From positions 1-22,693 of the forward strand of contig CAYSEV010000018.1 of the NCBI GenBank assembly GCA_964430295.1: 22,693 bases of DNA, written 5' to 3'. The position numbers and the translations under genes were made by a program. Below are positions 7,553-16,121 of this stretch, in pieces. The notes under the pieces are model-generated. The model was not told the DNA's origin, ran no database searches, and saw only the letters and a list, made by a program, of their open reading frames with translations. Position 1 is the first letter of the stretch; every line of letters starts with the position of its first letter. The DNA comes from CAYGFH01 sp964430295. Its GTDB lineage: Bacteria; Patescibacteriota; Microgenomatia; UBA10105; UBA927.

Positions 7553-8542
7553 TTATGATTGTACGATTTCGTATGAAATCGTGCCGGATGTTGTCGCACC
7601 TCCCTCGAGGGTGAGCAGGTGTGATTCTTTTGTAAAACCGGCTGCATAGAGATTGTGCGCATCAGTGGAACATGTCTGGTTCTCGATACACACAGCCTTT
7701 GGATGTCCCGTCCAGATAACGATATGGGTAAATTCTTCTGTAGGATGCAGAATAACCTTAAAGCCCAGGGTCGTATAGTCAACCGTGGCCATTTGATTCG
7801 GGATTATATTTGTATACACATGATCCAAGTTCAATGTACCGACCATCGTTGGGGTGCGCACATCTTCAGAGGTATGTGCAACATCCCGTAACTTCCCGTT
7901 TGGAATCATTGTTCCCGGGAGATTTTCCATATACTGTGTTGCTGGTATGGTAATTAACGTCTTTTCGTTCCCTGAAAGTCTTGCAAAATGAGGGTGCAAA
8001 CCAAATCCAAATGGAAGCGTATCTGTTCCTGTATTATGCACAGTATATAAGACATCTACCTTGTGATCATATAACCGATACTCAAGCGTAAGGGTACAGG
8101 GGAAAGGAAATCCCTCATAAAGTGAAGATGATTCGTCTATTGTGATAGCTGTTTTAACAGATACATACTCGCCATGAATCTCAGGGGTTGTATGTGTCCA
8201 CTTCTGATCATATACAAGCTGATGATGAATATCCACCTTTTTGCCGTTTTTCTTGAGAATATACTGTTTATTATTCCAGGTATAAGTAAAATCCTTTACT
8301 CTGTTTGGAGTCGGAAACAATACATAAGTTCCGGTAAATCCGGCCTGTTCCAAAACTTCCTGCTCTGTGTAAATAATCTCATGGCCGTCATAGATCCAGG
8401 AAAAAAGATTACTTCCCAACTCAGGTGCAATCTTGATTGACATCGGTTTATGTAAACTGTCAGAAGGAGCGTATGAAAGGGTAATAATGGAGTGCAAACT
8501 CTCGGATTTTTCTACAGTAAATGAAAAGTGTGAATTATTCAT
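7553..8542 (-). CDS. galM: Aldose 1-epimerase (galactose mutarotase type)
   Basis: Aldose 1-epimerase interconverts the alpha and beta anomers of galactose or glucose, supplying alpha-galactose for galactokinase. The 329-residue protein has the beta-sandwich family pattern: an N-terminal strand region with ELGSNLFSWIYDGHEI, the substrate-site stretch FPTPNRVKDF, the acid His in FGFGLHPHF, and the Glu base in IENQTCSTDAHN near the C-terminus. Length is normal. It overlaps the end of galT by 8 bp, so it is the last gene of the PfkB-galK-galT-galM unit. No signal peptide is seen. Members of the family also include glucose-6-phosphate 1-epimerases; the galactose context supports galM. Confidence 0.88.
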   Translation of the reverse strand: MNNSHFSFTVEKSESLHSIITLSYAPSDSLHKPMSIKIAPELGSNLFSWIYDGHEIIYTEQEVLEQAGFTGTYVLFPTPNRVKDFTYTWNNKQYILKKNGKKVDIHHQLVYDQKWTHTTPEIHGEYVSVKTAITIDESSSLYEGFPFPCTLTLEYRLYDHKVDVLYTVHNTGTDTLPFGFGLHPHFARLSGNEKTLITIPATQYMENLPGTMIPNGKLRDVAHTSEDVRTPTMVGTLNLDHVYTNIIPNQMATVDYTTLGFKVILHPTEEFTHIVIWTGHPKAVCIENQTCSTDAHNLYAAGFTKESHLLTLEGGATTSGTISYEIVQS

Positions 8543-9554
8543 GTGTTTCTCTTAGTGTTTTAGCTGCTGTTTCCGGATTTATATCGCGCTGTGCTTCGGC
8601 CATCATTTCATATCCGACAAAATATTTTTTTATCGTTGCGCTTCGAAGAAGGGGTGGATAAAAATGTATATGAAATTGCCATTCATCGTGTGATTCGTTA
8701 TCAGTCGGCTTTTGATGAATGCCCATTGAATACGGAAATGATGTGTTAAATATGTTATCGTACCTCACCGTCAATCTTTTCAGAATATTCGCGAGTAGCG
8801 GTAATTCTGCCTCTGTCATGTCCTGAAATGATCGTATATGACGTTTTGGTAATACGAGCGTCTCATACGGCCATGTTGCCCAATACGGGACCACAACGGC
8901 AAATGCATCATTTTCCAACACGATTCTAACCATTTCCTGCGCTTCAAGTTTTAGGTATGCCAGAAGAAGTGGTATACCGTGATCCTGTTTATATGTTTTT
9001 TGTTTTCCCTGTTCCCGCTCGATAATAGTCGGCAGTCCCTCATTGGCCCAAATTTGACCATGTGGATGTGGACTACTTGCTCCCATAAGCGGCCCTTTGT
9101 TTTCAAAAATTTGTACATAATTGATCTGACTCATGGCTCCGATCGTTTCATATTCAGATTTCCACGTTTTTACTATTTCTGTTATCTCTTCTGCAGACAA
9201 TTCTGCCATAGTTTTATTATGCAGTGGTGTATAACAAATAACACGGCATATTCCCCTCTCCTGTTTGGCGTGGATAAGGCCTTCAATATCAAACACATCT
9301 CCTTGTACATCCGGAAGCAGAGACGAATGATCATTTGTAAACACAAACGTATGTGCATACTGCGGATTATGTTCACCATTAGAGCGCAAATTGGTCGGGC
9401 ACAGGTGGCACTGTGCAACATATTCAGGCGCCTCAATTTTTTGCGGGGCTTCTATTGTTCCCTGCCAGGGCCTCTGTGCTCTATGTGGAGAAACGAGTAT
9501 CCACTCTCCTGTGAGCGGGTTAAATCGACGATGCGGTTTTGTGAAGTCAATCAT
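8535..9554 (-). CDS. galT: Galactose-1-phosphate uridylyltransferase
   Basis: GalT exchanges UMP between UDP-glucose and galactose 1-phosphate, giving glucose 1-phosphate and UDP-galactose in the Leloir pathway. The 339-residue protein shows the family start (RFNPLTGEWILVSPHR), the zinc pair C49 and C52 (CHLC), H112, the catalytic HPHGQ at 163-167 with H165 as the nucleophile taking UMP, and a C-terminal HIHFYPP region. Length matches the bacterial enzyme. The ATG overlaps the galK stop by 4 bp, indicating translational coupling. All active-site residues I can check are intact. The partner epimerase gene galE is not in this window. Confidence 0.96.
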   Translation of the reverse strand: MIDFTKPHRRFNPLTGEWILVSPHRAQRPWQGTIEAPQKIEAPEYVAQCHLCPTNLRSNGEHNPQYAHTFVFTNDHSSLLPDVQGDVFDIEGLIHAKQERGICRVICYTPLHNKTMAELSAEEITEIVKTWKSEYETIGAMSQINYVQIFENKGPLMGASSPHPHGQIWANEGLPTIIEREQGKQKTYKQDHGIPLLLAYLKLEAQEMVRIVLENDAFAVVVPYWATWPYETLVLPKRHIRSFQDMTEAELPLLANILKRLTVRYDNIFNTSFPYSMGIHQKPTDNESHDEWQFHIHFYPPLLRSATIKKYFVGYEMMAEAQRDINPETAAKTLRETHE

Positions 9555-10816
9555 ACTACTGGTTTAAGAAGTACTTGAGCCCCATTTGACGGAGTAAAGT
9601 CAATAAATTCCAGTGTTCTATTAAATTGTTTCATATACAAATTCGCTAACGTTTTCTGAAACACTTCCATATGTGAATCCTCTACTAGTGCGAGTGCAAT
9701 GGCGGAGAAGCCTCCTCCCATATTCCTCATGCCGATAACACCGGGGAGTTCACGGCCTTTCTCAACAAGAAATGTCAGTTGTGGGGTGTTCTCATCCAAT
9801 TCATAGAGTTCCAGAGAACTCTTACCTGCTTCAGTAAGAAGTTTTCCGAAGGTCACCATATCCTGTTTTTTTAGCGCATCAATAGCATCAAGTACACGTT
9901 TATTTTCCGTGATAATATGTTCAACGCGTTTTCTCATGACAGAGTTATATGATTCAAGATCAGCTTTGTGCGTTTCAAACTCTTCGTAGCTTACGTCCCT
10001 CAGACTTATGATTTCTCTGCCAAGAACTTTCGTCCAAAATGGCCAGCTTTCTTCGCACAGTTTTCGTCGCACAACATATCCTGACTCCCCCAGCTGACGC
10101 TCAAGTGTGGGATCAACGGGAATTACAAATGTGCATGGTGTAGGAAATCGTGCCGGAATTACATCTATTGAGGATACCGGTGATGATCCTGTTGGCAAAA
10201 AATCCATAAATACTATGCCATCTTCTTTTGCAAATGCTGATGCACCCTGATCCAAAAATCCGCATGGGCTTTTTACCAGGTTACTATTCTCTGCTGTTTT
10301 GCAAAGGAGTGCGATTTTTGTAACATCGATATCTTGGTTGTACAGTGCAAGCAGGCCGTAGGCAATCGAGAGTTCCAGCGCTGCAGAACTAGACACACCG
10401 CCCGATTTCGGAACCGTACTGTCAATCAGCATATTTGCCCCAGAGATTGGATATCCAGATTTTGTAAGTTCAAGGATTACCGCCTTTATATAATTTGACC
10501 ATTTCACGGTTTCATCACGAATGAGTGTTTCAAGCGTAAACTGAATCGGCTTGTCCTGTGGAAAAGAATTTGAATACACGTAGAATGCATTATCGTTTCG
10601 TTTGCTGAGCAGTGTAATAGTACTCCTAGTTATTCCTGCGGCAAGCGCAAACCCCCAGTTATAATCCGTATGGCAGCCGAGAATCTCAGCTCTTCCGGGT
10701 GCTCTGGAAATCGTAGTGGGATCCTCTGAAAATAGACGCTTAAATACTGTTTTTTGTAAACGAATACGCTCTTCGAGATCTAGTTCACTATGCGGTGCGT
10801 TTACATGTGTGTCCAT
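9551..10816 (-). CDS. galK: Galactokinase
   Basis: Galactokinase is a GHMP-fold enzyme that uses ATP to make galactose 1-phosphate. The 421-residue protein has the sugar-binding N-terminal motif at 40-53 (PGRAEILGCHTDYN), the ATP-binding PKSGGVSSSAALE at 136-148, the catalytic Asp D189 in CGFLDQ, and the third GHMP motif RNMGGGFSAIA near residue 370. The position that is Glu in most galactokinases (IGEHTDYN), and Asn in a clade known from anaerobic bacteria with PGRTE-type motifs, is Cys here (C48). This residue lines the sugar pocket, so specificity may be altered. The gene follows the PfkB gene by 12 bases and overlaps galT by 4 bp. Confidence 0.94.
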   Translation of the reverse strand: MDTHVNAPHSELDLEERIRLQKTVFKRLFSEDPTTISRAPGRAEILGCHTDYNWGFALAAGITRSTITLLSKRNDNAFYVYSNSFPQDKPIQFTLETLIRDETVKWSNYIKAVILELTKSGYPISGANMLIDSTVPKSGGVSSSAALELSIAYGLLALYNQDIDVTKIALLCKTAENSNLVKSPCGFLDQGASAFAKEDGIVFMDFLPTGSSPVSSIDVIPARFPTPCTFVIPVDPTLERQLGESGYVVRRKLCEESWPFWTKVLGREIISLRDVSYEEFETHKADLESYNSVMRKRVEHIITENKRVLDAIDALKKQDMVTFGKLLTEAGKSSLELYELDENTPQLTFLVEKGRELPGVIGMRNMGGGFSAIALALVEDSHMEVFQKTLANLYMKQFNRTLEFIDFTPSNGAQVLLKPVV

Positions 10817-10828
10817 AGTATATAAAAA

Positions 10829-11767
10829 TTATGTAACAACTGTATGCGTTCTAATAAACTCAAATACTTCTTCTTCGGACGTTGGTATTTTCTTATCTTT
10901 ACCGAATATTGTACAACTGCGTGCGGCAGCTGCGCAAGCAAATTGTGAGGCCTTTGATACATCCCAGGATTTTACCAAGCCGTACATAAACGTGCCGAAA
11001 AATACATCTCCAGCGCCATTTGTATCTATAGCCGTTACGTTATATGAAGGTTGATGAAAAATACCATCGGTTGATCCTACAAGACATCCATGTTCTTCCA
11101 TCGTGAGAATTACCAATGGAATGCCATAACTTAAGAAATTTTTTACAATTTCTTCCGGATTTTTTTCTTCCAGAGTTCCCCAGTATGCTTTTGGAATGAT
11201 AATGGCATCAGATTCTTTTGCCAATCCTTCCAGTCCGGGTTTTGGATTACCTAAATCCAAGAGAACCTTTGTGCCGTGCTTCTTAGCCTTTTTGATGGCT
11301 TCATGTGTCAACTGTGGATTATGACCATCTGCTATGAGATATGTTGCCTTTGGGTTAATGTTTTCAACAACCCGGATATCGTCACTGTGAGAAAACTCTC
11401 CTGTTGTATAAAAACTTGTTCTTTGGCCATTATCATTATGAATGACAACACAAGCCAGCGGTGTGGTCATTGTCTCGCTGCGCATTATATGTTTAAGCTC
11501 TATTCCTTCTTTATTCAATAAGGTACAAAGCGATTCACCAAACATATCTGTTCCGATGATCGTGTGCAGTTCTGTGCTTACTCCTAATCTCGACAGAACG
11601 ACAAGCGCCGTAGGTATAACACCACCAATTTGTATTGTCTGATTATGTATCGGATTTTTCCTCTGCAGTCCAATGGATTCAGTTGCCATCATAAGGACAT
11701 CTACAACGGATGATCCAAAGCCTGCTACCAGAGCTGTTTCATGTATATGCACATCTTCACCAGTCAT
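10829..11767 (-). CDS. PfkB (ribokinase) family carbohydrate kinase
   Basis: PfkB-family kinases phosphorylate sugars or sugar phosphates, such as fructose, ribose, tagatose 6-phosphate or fructose 6-phosphate. The 312-residue protein has the N-terminal substrate region (GFGSSVVDVL), the family GG motif in degenerate form (QIGGVIPTALVVLSRLG, where the usual Asn is absent), and an intact C-terminal signature DTNGAGD (248-254) with catalytic Asp D254. Length is typical. It heads the PfkB-galK-galT-galM unit and diverges from the LacD-type aldolase gene across 71 bp. A kinase beside a ketose-bisphosphate aldolase suggests that it makes the aldolase substrate, as LacC does for LacD, but the sequence alone does not separate this from fructokinase or nucleoside kinase. 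TATACT lies exactly 7 bases before the ATG, implying a leaderless transcript. Confidence 0.86.
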   Translation of the reverse strand: MTGEDVHIHETALVAGFGSSVVDVLMMATESIGLQRKNPIHNQTIQIGGVIPTALVVLSRLGVSTELHTIIGTDMFGESLCTLLNKEGIELKHIMRSETMTTPLACVVIHNDNGQRTSFYTTGEFSHSDDIRVVENINPKATYLIADGHNPQLTHEAIKKAKKHGTKVLLDLGNPKPGLEGLAKESDAIIIPKAYWGTLEEKNPEEIVKNFLSYGIPLVILTMEEHGCLVGSTDGIFHQPSYNVTAIDTNGAGDVFFGTFMYGLVKSWDVSKASQFACAAAARSCTIFGKDKKIPTSEEEVFEFIRTHTVVT

Positions 11768-11774
11768 GCCGTAT

Positions 11775-11780
11775 AGTATA
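11775..11780 (-). promoter_or_regulatory. -10 element of the PfkB-galKTM operon
   Basis: On the minus strand TATACT ends 7 bases before the ATG at 11767, which puts the likely transcript start at or next to the start codon. The -35 is weak. folD has the same TATACT-N7-ATG arrangement. Confidence 0.5.
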
Positions 11781-11798
11781 GCGTATTTTTATATTCAC

Positions 11799-11828
11799 TT
11801 GCACACGCATTATAAAATACGATACACT
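11799..11828 (+). promoter_or_regulatory. Promoter of the LacD-type aldolase gene
   Basis: TTGCAC (11799-11804) and TACACT (11823-11828) are spaced 18 bp apart. The ATG at 11839 follows the -10 by 10 bases, so the 5' leader would be only a few bases long. Confidence 0.45.
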
Positions 11829-11838
11829 TAAGCCCACT

Positions 11839-12669
11839 ATGAATTACAACATGTTTGTCAAAAATGACCGCATACTTATGCTTGCGCTTGACCATCGTGG
11901 CAGCCTGGCAAAAATGATTCCATCCTCGATTCCCGAAGAAAAAAAACATGAAACAATAGTGCATGTTAAAAAAATGCTTATGGAGGCTCTTTCTCCGTAT
12001 TATAGTGGTGTTTTGTTTGATTCTGATTACGGTTTGTCGGCCTATGAGTCACTCAAATCAGTCCCTTCTGTTCTGGATAAGCCATACATGATGTGTATAG
12101 AAAAGACCGGATATACAGATACAAATCATGAGCGTCTGACACAACTTGAGTATTCAGTGAAAGAATTAAAAGCAAAAGGAGCAATGGGTGTGAAGCTTCT
12201 GTTATTTTTTCATCCGGATGCCAAAACAGCGGAGGATCAAATCAAATTGACGCGGGATGTATTTGACCAATGTAAAGAAGAAGGACTACCATTTTTTCTT
12301 GAAATCCTTAATTACTCGATGGATTCCGGGTCTTACGACCCAAGTATACTCGTACCGCGATCCGTGAAGATATTTTTGGATCGGGGAATCAAAGCTGATG
12401 TATTCAAGCTTGAATTTCCGGGTAATGCCTCCGCATGCCAACAGGTTACACAGATGTTGGGTGATACCCCATGGATACTCCTCACAAAAGGAGATACGTA
12501 TGAAGGGTTTGTATCCAGTTTAAAAGTTGCAGCAGCCAATGGTGCAAAAGGCTTTTTGGCGGGACGTTCAATTTGGCAGGATATTTCGCATTTGGATGTG
12601 TCAGAGTGGGAGTCGTTTATCAAGACAGTTGTCGTAGACAGATTTAAAGAGATTGTATCTTTGGCCTAA
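11839..12669 (+). CDS. LacD-family class I aldolase (tagatose-bisphosphate aldolase-like)
   Basis: LacD-type class I aldolases cleave tagatose 1,6-bisphosphate (the relative YihT cleaves 6-deoxy-6-sulfofructose 1-phosphate) into three-carbon products through a lysine Schiff base. The 276-residue protein shows LALDHRGSL (15-23), the strand VLFDSDYGL (58-66), CIEKTGYTDT (86-95), VKLLLFF (118-124) with K119, FFLEIL (152-157) with E155, FKLEFPG (189-195) whose K190 is the likely Schiff-base Lys, and GFLAGRSIW (238-246), a phosphate-binding end. It is somewhat shorter than LacD of about 325 residues. It is the only plus-strand gene inside the sugar island and diverges from the PfkB kinase. No Shine-Dalgarno sequence is visible and the leader is very short. 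Substrate is unresolved: tagatose, fructose or another ketose bisphosphate are all possible. Confidence 0.82.
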   Translation: MNYNMFVKNDRILMLALDHRGSLAKMIPSSIPEEKKHETIVHVKKMLMEALSPYYSGVLFDSDYGLSAYESLKSVPSVLDKPYMMCIEKTGYTDTNHERLTQLEYSVKELKAKGAMGVKLLLFFHPDAKTAEDQIKLTRDVFDQCKEEGLPFFLEILNYSMDSGSYDPSILVPRSVKIFLDRGIKADVFKLEFPGNASACQQVTQMLGDTPWILLTKGDTYEGFVSSLKVAAANGAKGFLAGRSIWQDISHLDVSEWESFIKTVVVDRFKEIVSLA

Positions 12670-12688
12670 TGGCCATGGGCTTGTGTTG

Positions 12689-14563
12689 TTAGTTTTGACT
12701 TCCAAATTCAACGGCGTTGATTAGGCCTTCAAAAATATCGATAAGCCCTGATGCTGATTTTCTCGCAGTAATATAGCCTCTGTCTCCCCGTTCGGCTATG
12801 TGTTTTCTGAGCGCTTCAGACGAATTATGTACGCCAATAACATAAACATCCCCTGCACCTTTATTATCTTCAATTGGAGATGCATGTTCATCTAATTCCG
12901 GTGGCATTATGTCTACAGCAGCATCGCCAACATGTACTTTGATTGTATTTTTGTATGTATAGCCAAATTTTTTAAGCGCTCTCATAAGTCCGGAATATTT
13001 ATTCTGGTGTTTCATCATAATATCTACAAACCCAGCAGTTTGATTAAATTTTACGACCAAATTATCACGCATACTTGTTAAGGTCTCTATTTTTGCATGT
13101 AAGTATAGTAGTCTTTCAGGAATTTCATTAGAATGCTCTTGTAGGTAACTTTTTATAGTCGCGAGCTTATCTTCGGGCATATCATCTGAAGTTCCCTTTA
13201 TACCATCTGGGCCAGCTACCGGGAGTTCAGATACAAACTTTACTACTTCCTCAATACCTGTTTGTTCTCTTAATAAATTTTTTTGTTCCTCCCATGTATC
13301 ATGCAATGTAGTAAAAATATATTCAGAAAGTTGTTTCTGTATCCATTCGTCAGATACTTCTACACCATCATGTGATGTATGCAGCCAATTACCATATTCT
13401 GCATTCGGGGGAGCTACTTCCATAGATACCATGGATAATTTTTCCTCAAATCGTATGGGTTTTTGGACAAGTGAACTTAAATGACGTTTAATTCCATCAA
13501 GTTCAATTTTCCATTGCGCTTGATTTTCCACATTTGGGAGTGCTATACCCCGCTCCATCCCTGTTTGTACCTCTGCTCCACCTGACTCTGCAAGACCAAT
13601 CATACGAAGTTCTTGGATTGGCTCTAAACCTAGTTCAACGGCTCCCCAGAAATACGGTGCGGGACGCCCCGTATTAAGTACAATAAACACTTCTTTATCG
13701 GGATAATATAATTTGCATGTTCGGGTGAATTTTTTGATGAGTTCATTCACTTTTCCGAGGAGTTGACTATTGGTGAATGATTCATGTGTATTAAACGTTG
13801 AGTTTATATCAAGAGAGATAACGATGGCCTTTGTATCTTTATCTTGTAACTGTTCAAAGAAACTTTGAGGTAAAGCAATGCCGTTTTTTGCTTCCTTGAA
13901 TTCTTCAATAGCATCATGTGAAAAATCTTTGAATGGGATACCTGCAATCGGACTTATATAAGAATCAACAGGTGCATGCTGGTACTCCCATAAACATTGT
14001 CTGGCTTCGAGTCTGGCAATTTTCATAAGAGTTAAAAATTCTATAGTCGCAGGTTTCGCATCAATGCTTTCACTCATAAGTCTGGCAAGTGCTGCTGATT
14101 TATTCAGTTTTCTAACAGTGCCTGTCAGCACATCCATTTCGGGTTGCTGTGTCTCGGCATACTTATCAAGGCGATCCAACGCATCATTTAACACGACTAG
14201 TGCAGCAGACGATTTCCTCAAGGCATCTTCATTTTTTGTAATAGATGCCCACGCATGAATCATTACCAGCGAAGGTAATACATTATCAGAATAAAGATAT
14301 TCAGTAAAACTATGATGTGCTTCACGTGCACCAAGGCGAACATTCGGTTCCTCAGGGTTGTATAAATTATGAAATTCGATAAATTTTTCAATAACGCCGT
14401 TTCGAAATTCCATATCAACCGTAGGTTTCATAGCATTCCACCGTTCAAAATATTTGTGGAGCACGGCAAAATCGTCCGTATCGAGGGATGCAAAATTACC
14501 CTCCGGAAAACTATACGGCTCTAAAATAGTGGCGAAAACGCCAGATGGTGTTCCTTCTGTCAT
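12689..14563 (-). CDS. HAD-superfamily protein with a long helical N-terminal region, role unknown
   Basis: The 624-residue protein contains a HAD fold resembling the Cof/sucrose-phosphatase-like (IIB) branch. Motif I is ISLDINSTF (249-257) with candidate nucleophile D252, motif II VLNTGRP (295-301), a likely motif III Lys near K522 in NKYSGLMRALKKFG, and motif IV VGDAAVDIMP (545-554). A large insert between 340 and 515 could be the cap. Residues 1-240 are mostly helical and match nothing I recognise. The second Asp of motif I, the general acid/base in HAD phosphatases, is Asn (DIN instead of DxD), so phosphatase activity may be reduced or altered. The start overlaps the xylB-like stop by 4 bp, tying it to pentose metabolism. 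It could be a sugar-phosphate phosphatase, a regulator or a binding protein. Confidence 0.68.
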   Translation of the reverse strand: MTEGTPSGVFATILEPYSFPEGNFASLDTDDFAVLHKYFERWNAMKPTVDMEFRNGVIEKFIEFHNLYNPEEPNVRLGAREAHHSFTEYLYSDNVLPSLVMIHAWASITKNEDALRKSSAALVVLNDALDRLDKYAETQQPEMDVLTGTVRKLNKSAALARLMSESIDAKPATIEFLTLMKIARLEARQCLWEYQHAPVDSYISPIAGIPFKDFSHDAIEEFKEAKNGIALPQSFFEQLQDKDTKAIVISLDINSTFNTHESFTNSQLLGKVNELIKKFTRTCKLYYPDKEVFIVLNTGRPAPYFWGAVELGLEPIQELRMIGLAESGGAEVQTGMERGIALPNVENQAQWKIELDGIKRHLSSLVQKPIRFEEKLSMVSMEVAPPNAEYGNWLHTSHDGVEVSDEWIQKQLSEYIFTTLHDTWEEQKNLLREQTGIEEVVKFVSELPVAGPDGIKGTSDDMPEDKLATIKSYLQEHSNEIPERLLYLHAKIETLTSMRDNLVVKFNQTAGFVDIMMKHQNKYSGLMRALKKFGYTYKNTIKVHVGDAAVDIMPPELDEHASPIEDNKGAGDVYVIGVHNSSEALRKHIAERGDRGYITARKSASGLIDIFEGLINAVEFGSQN

Positions 14564-16059
14564 TTTTTCTGTGGTTTGGCAGGGGAATAAATTTGTTTAT
14601 GCAAGTAGAGTGACAATTGTTTGTATTTCGCAAAAAGAGACGAGAATATTTTTACATTTTTTTCGTTCGGATATAAATAATCTGCCGTGTGAATATTTTT
14701 TTCATAAAATTCAGGGAGATGCTCAAACCCTTCCTGTGCAAATTTAGCCAAAATAGCTGCTCCAAACGGTGAATGATCTGAAACATTTATGATGGATGTC
14801 GGCATATTAATAACGTCGGTAATAATTTGTCTCCATATCGGATCTTTCACACCTCCCCCACTCAGTATTACCCGCTTCATTGGCATGCGCATCTCCGTGA
14901 ACACATTAAAGCAATCACGAATGGAAAATGCTACACCCTCTATGATGGCTCGTACCATGTGGTGACGTGTATGTGAATGAGATAATCCAATAAATGCTCC
15001 TCGCAAATTTGGATTAAAGTAGGGAGTACGTTCCCCTGCCAGATACGGCAGGTAAAATAAACCATCCGAGCCGGGGGGAATTGATGCGATATGATCTAGA
15101 AATTTTGGGTATGTTAACTCTTTGAATGACGTAATATCATTTTTAAACCATTTAAGTGAGAAACCTGCTGAGAGCGTTGCAGCCATGTATAATCCAATAT
15201 CAGGTAACGCATGGTTGAGCGTATGAAGCCGTCGTTTCGGATCTATGTATCCTTTTTTTGCGATAACTAGAAATTGACCACCAGTTGAAACTGCTATTGC
15301 CACATCTCCTTCTTTCGTTAACCCGTTTCCAAGTGCAGCCATACTTTGATCACTTCCACCATACACAGGTGTGCCGGTTGGTATACCAGTTATTTTTGAA
15401 ACACGGGATGTCAGACCACCAAATGGTGTTGTGGTTGCAATAATTTCAGGAAATATGGAAAGTGGTATGCCGGTTTCTCTCAGAATTTTTTCGGACCATA
15501 CGCCTTTTTTATAATCAAAAGCAGCTGTGGCCAACGCATCGGTCGGTTCAGTTTTAAGATTTCCCGTAAATCGGTATGCCAGATAGTCTTTTGGTGAGGA
15601 TATTTTTACAATTTGACTATATACTTCAGGTTCTTTTCTCTTAATCCATAGCAATGACGGAAGTAAAAAACCTGTAAAAACAGGGTTACCAGTAATTTTA
15701 TACAAAGAAATTCTATTTACTTTGTTCAATATCGACTCCACTTCTTTATTTGATCTTTTATCCATCCATACGATCGCACGCCGTAGTGGGGTAAACGCTT
15801 TATCATACGTAACTAATCCGTGCATTTGTCCGGATAATCCGATCCCTTTTACATCGGATAAATTAATTTTTGTACCCAATAAATTTATGATTTCCATTGT
15901 GGTACTCCACCACAATTCAGGACTCTGTTCCGCCCATTCAGGTTTTCTTGTTATCATTGGGCTTTCTTTTGCAAACGATGCTACGATTTTACCCGTGTCA
16001 TCCATTGCAATACCCTTTAACATTGTTGTTCCCAAATCAATACCGATATATATATTCAT
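14560..16059 (-). CDS. xylB: Xylulokinase-like FGGY-family carbohydrate kinase
   Basis: FGGY kinases phosphorylate sugars and polyols; xylulokinase makes xylulose 5-phosphate for the pentose phosphate pathway. The 499-residue protein has the N-terminal phosphate loop IGIDLGTT (5-12), the xylulokinase-type GLSGQMHGLV (74-83), WMDKRS (98-103), the catalytic Asp D237 in GGSDQSMAALGNG (234-246), STGGQFLV (258-265) and the C-terminal ATP-site stretch ILSGGGVKDPIWRQ. Length is normal. The QMHG motif favours xylulokinase over glycerol or gluconate kinase. It leads the operon with the HAD-like gene and diverges from the OmpR-type regulator over a 145-bp region with tandem repeats. No xylose isomerase of the classic type is present, although the TIM barrel at 388-1302 belongs to a related superfamily. 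Confidence 0.88.
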   Translation of the reverse strand: MNIYIGIDLGTTMLKGIAMDDTGKIVASFAKESPMITRKPEWAEQSPELWWSTTMEIINLLGTKINLSDVKGIGLSGQMHGLVTYDKAFTPLRRAIVWMDKRSNKEVESILNKVNRISLYKITGNPVFTGFLLPSLLWIKRKEPEVYSQIVKISSPKDYLAYRFTGNLKTEPTDALATAAFDYKKGVWSEKILRETGIPLSIFPEIIATTTPFGGLTSRVSKITGIPTGTPVYGGSDQSMAALGNGLTKEGDVAIAVSTGGQFLVIAKKGYIDPKRRLHTLNHALPDIGLYMAATLSAGFSLKWFKNDITSFKELTYPKFLDHIASIPPGSDGLFYLPYLAGERTPYFNPNLRGAFIGLSHSHTRHHMVRAIIEGVAFSIRDCFNVFTEMRMPMKRVILSGGGVKDPIWRQIITDVINMPTSIINVSDHSPFGAAILAKFAQEGFEHLPEFYEKNIHTADYLYPNEKNVKIFSSLFAKYKQLSLYLHKQIYSPAKPQKK

Positions 16060-16082
16060 ATGTTGTTAGGTTACGGACAATA

Positions 16083-16100
16083 ATTATAGGATATATTATA
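16083..16100 (-). promoter_or_regulatory. Two candidate -10 elements for the xylB operon
   Basis: On the minus strand TATAAT occurs twice, at 16095-16100 and 16083-16088, about 35 and 23 bases before the ATG at 16059. Neither has a clear -35 at 17 bp; the first TGAC half-site of the tandem element (16122-16128) lies just upstream, so activation by a bound factor is possible. Confidence 0.4.
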
Positions 16101-16121
16101 AGCCTACATGTGTGGATAGCT

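Noticed and set aside
8979..9578. 199-residue plus-strand frame opposite galT
   Set aside because: Lies fully antisense to an intact galT with all active-site residues; rich in Cys, Phe and Arg as expected for a shadow frame.
12662..12675. TGGCC-TAAT-GGCCA hairpin at the aldolase stop as a terminator
   Set aside because: Only a 5-bp stem and no T-run after it; a short GC inverted repeat of this size occurs by chance.
16083..16101. A/T-rich near-symmetrical region as a dif or attachment site
   Set aside because: Does not show the two 11-bp arms and 6-bp centre of Xer sites; two overlapping -10-like sequences explain it.
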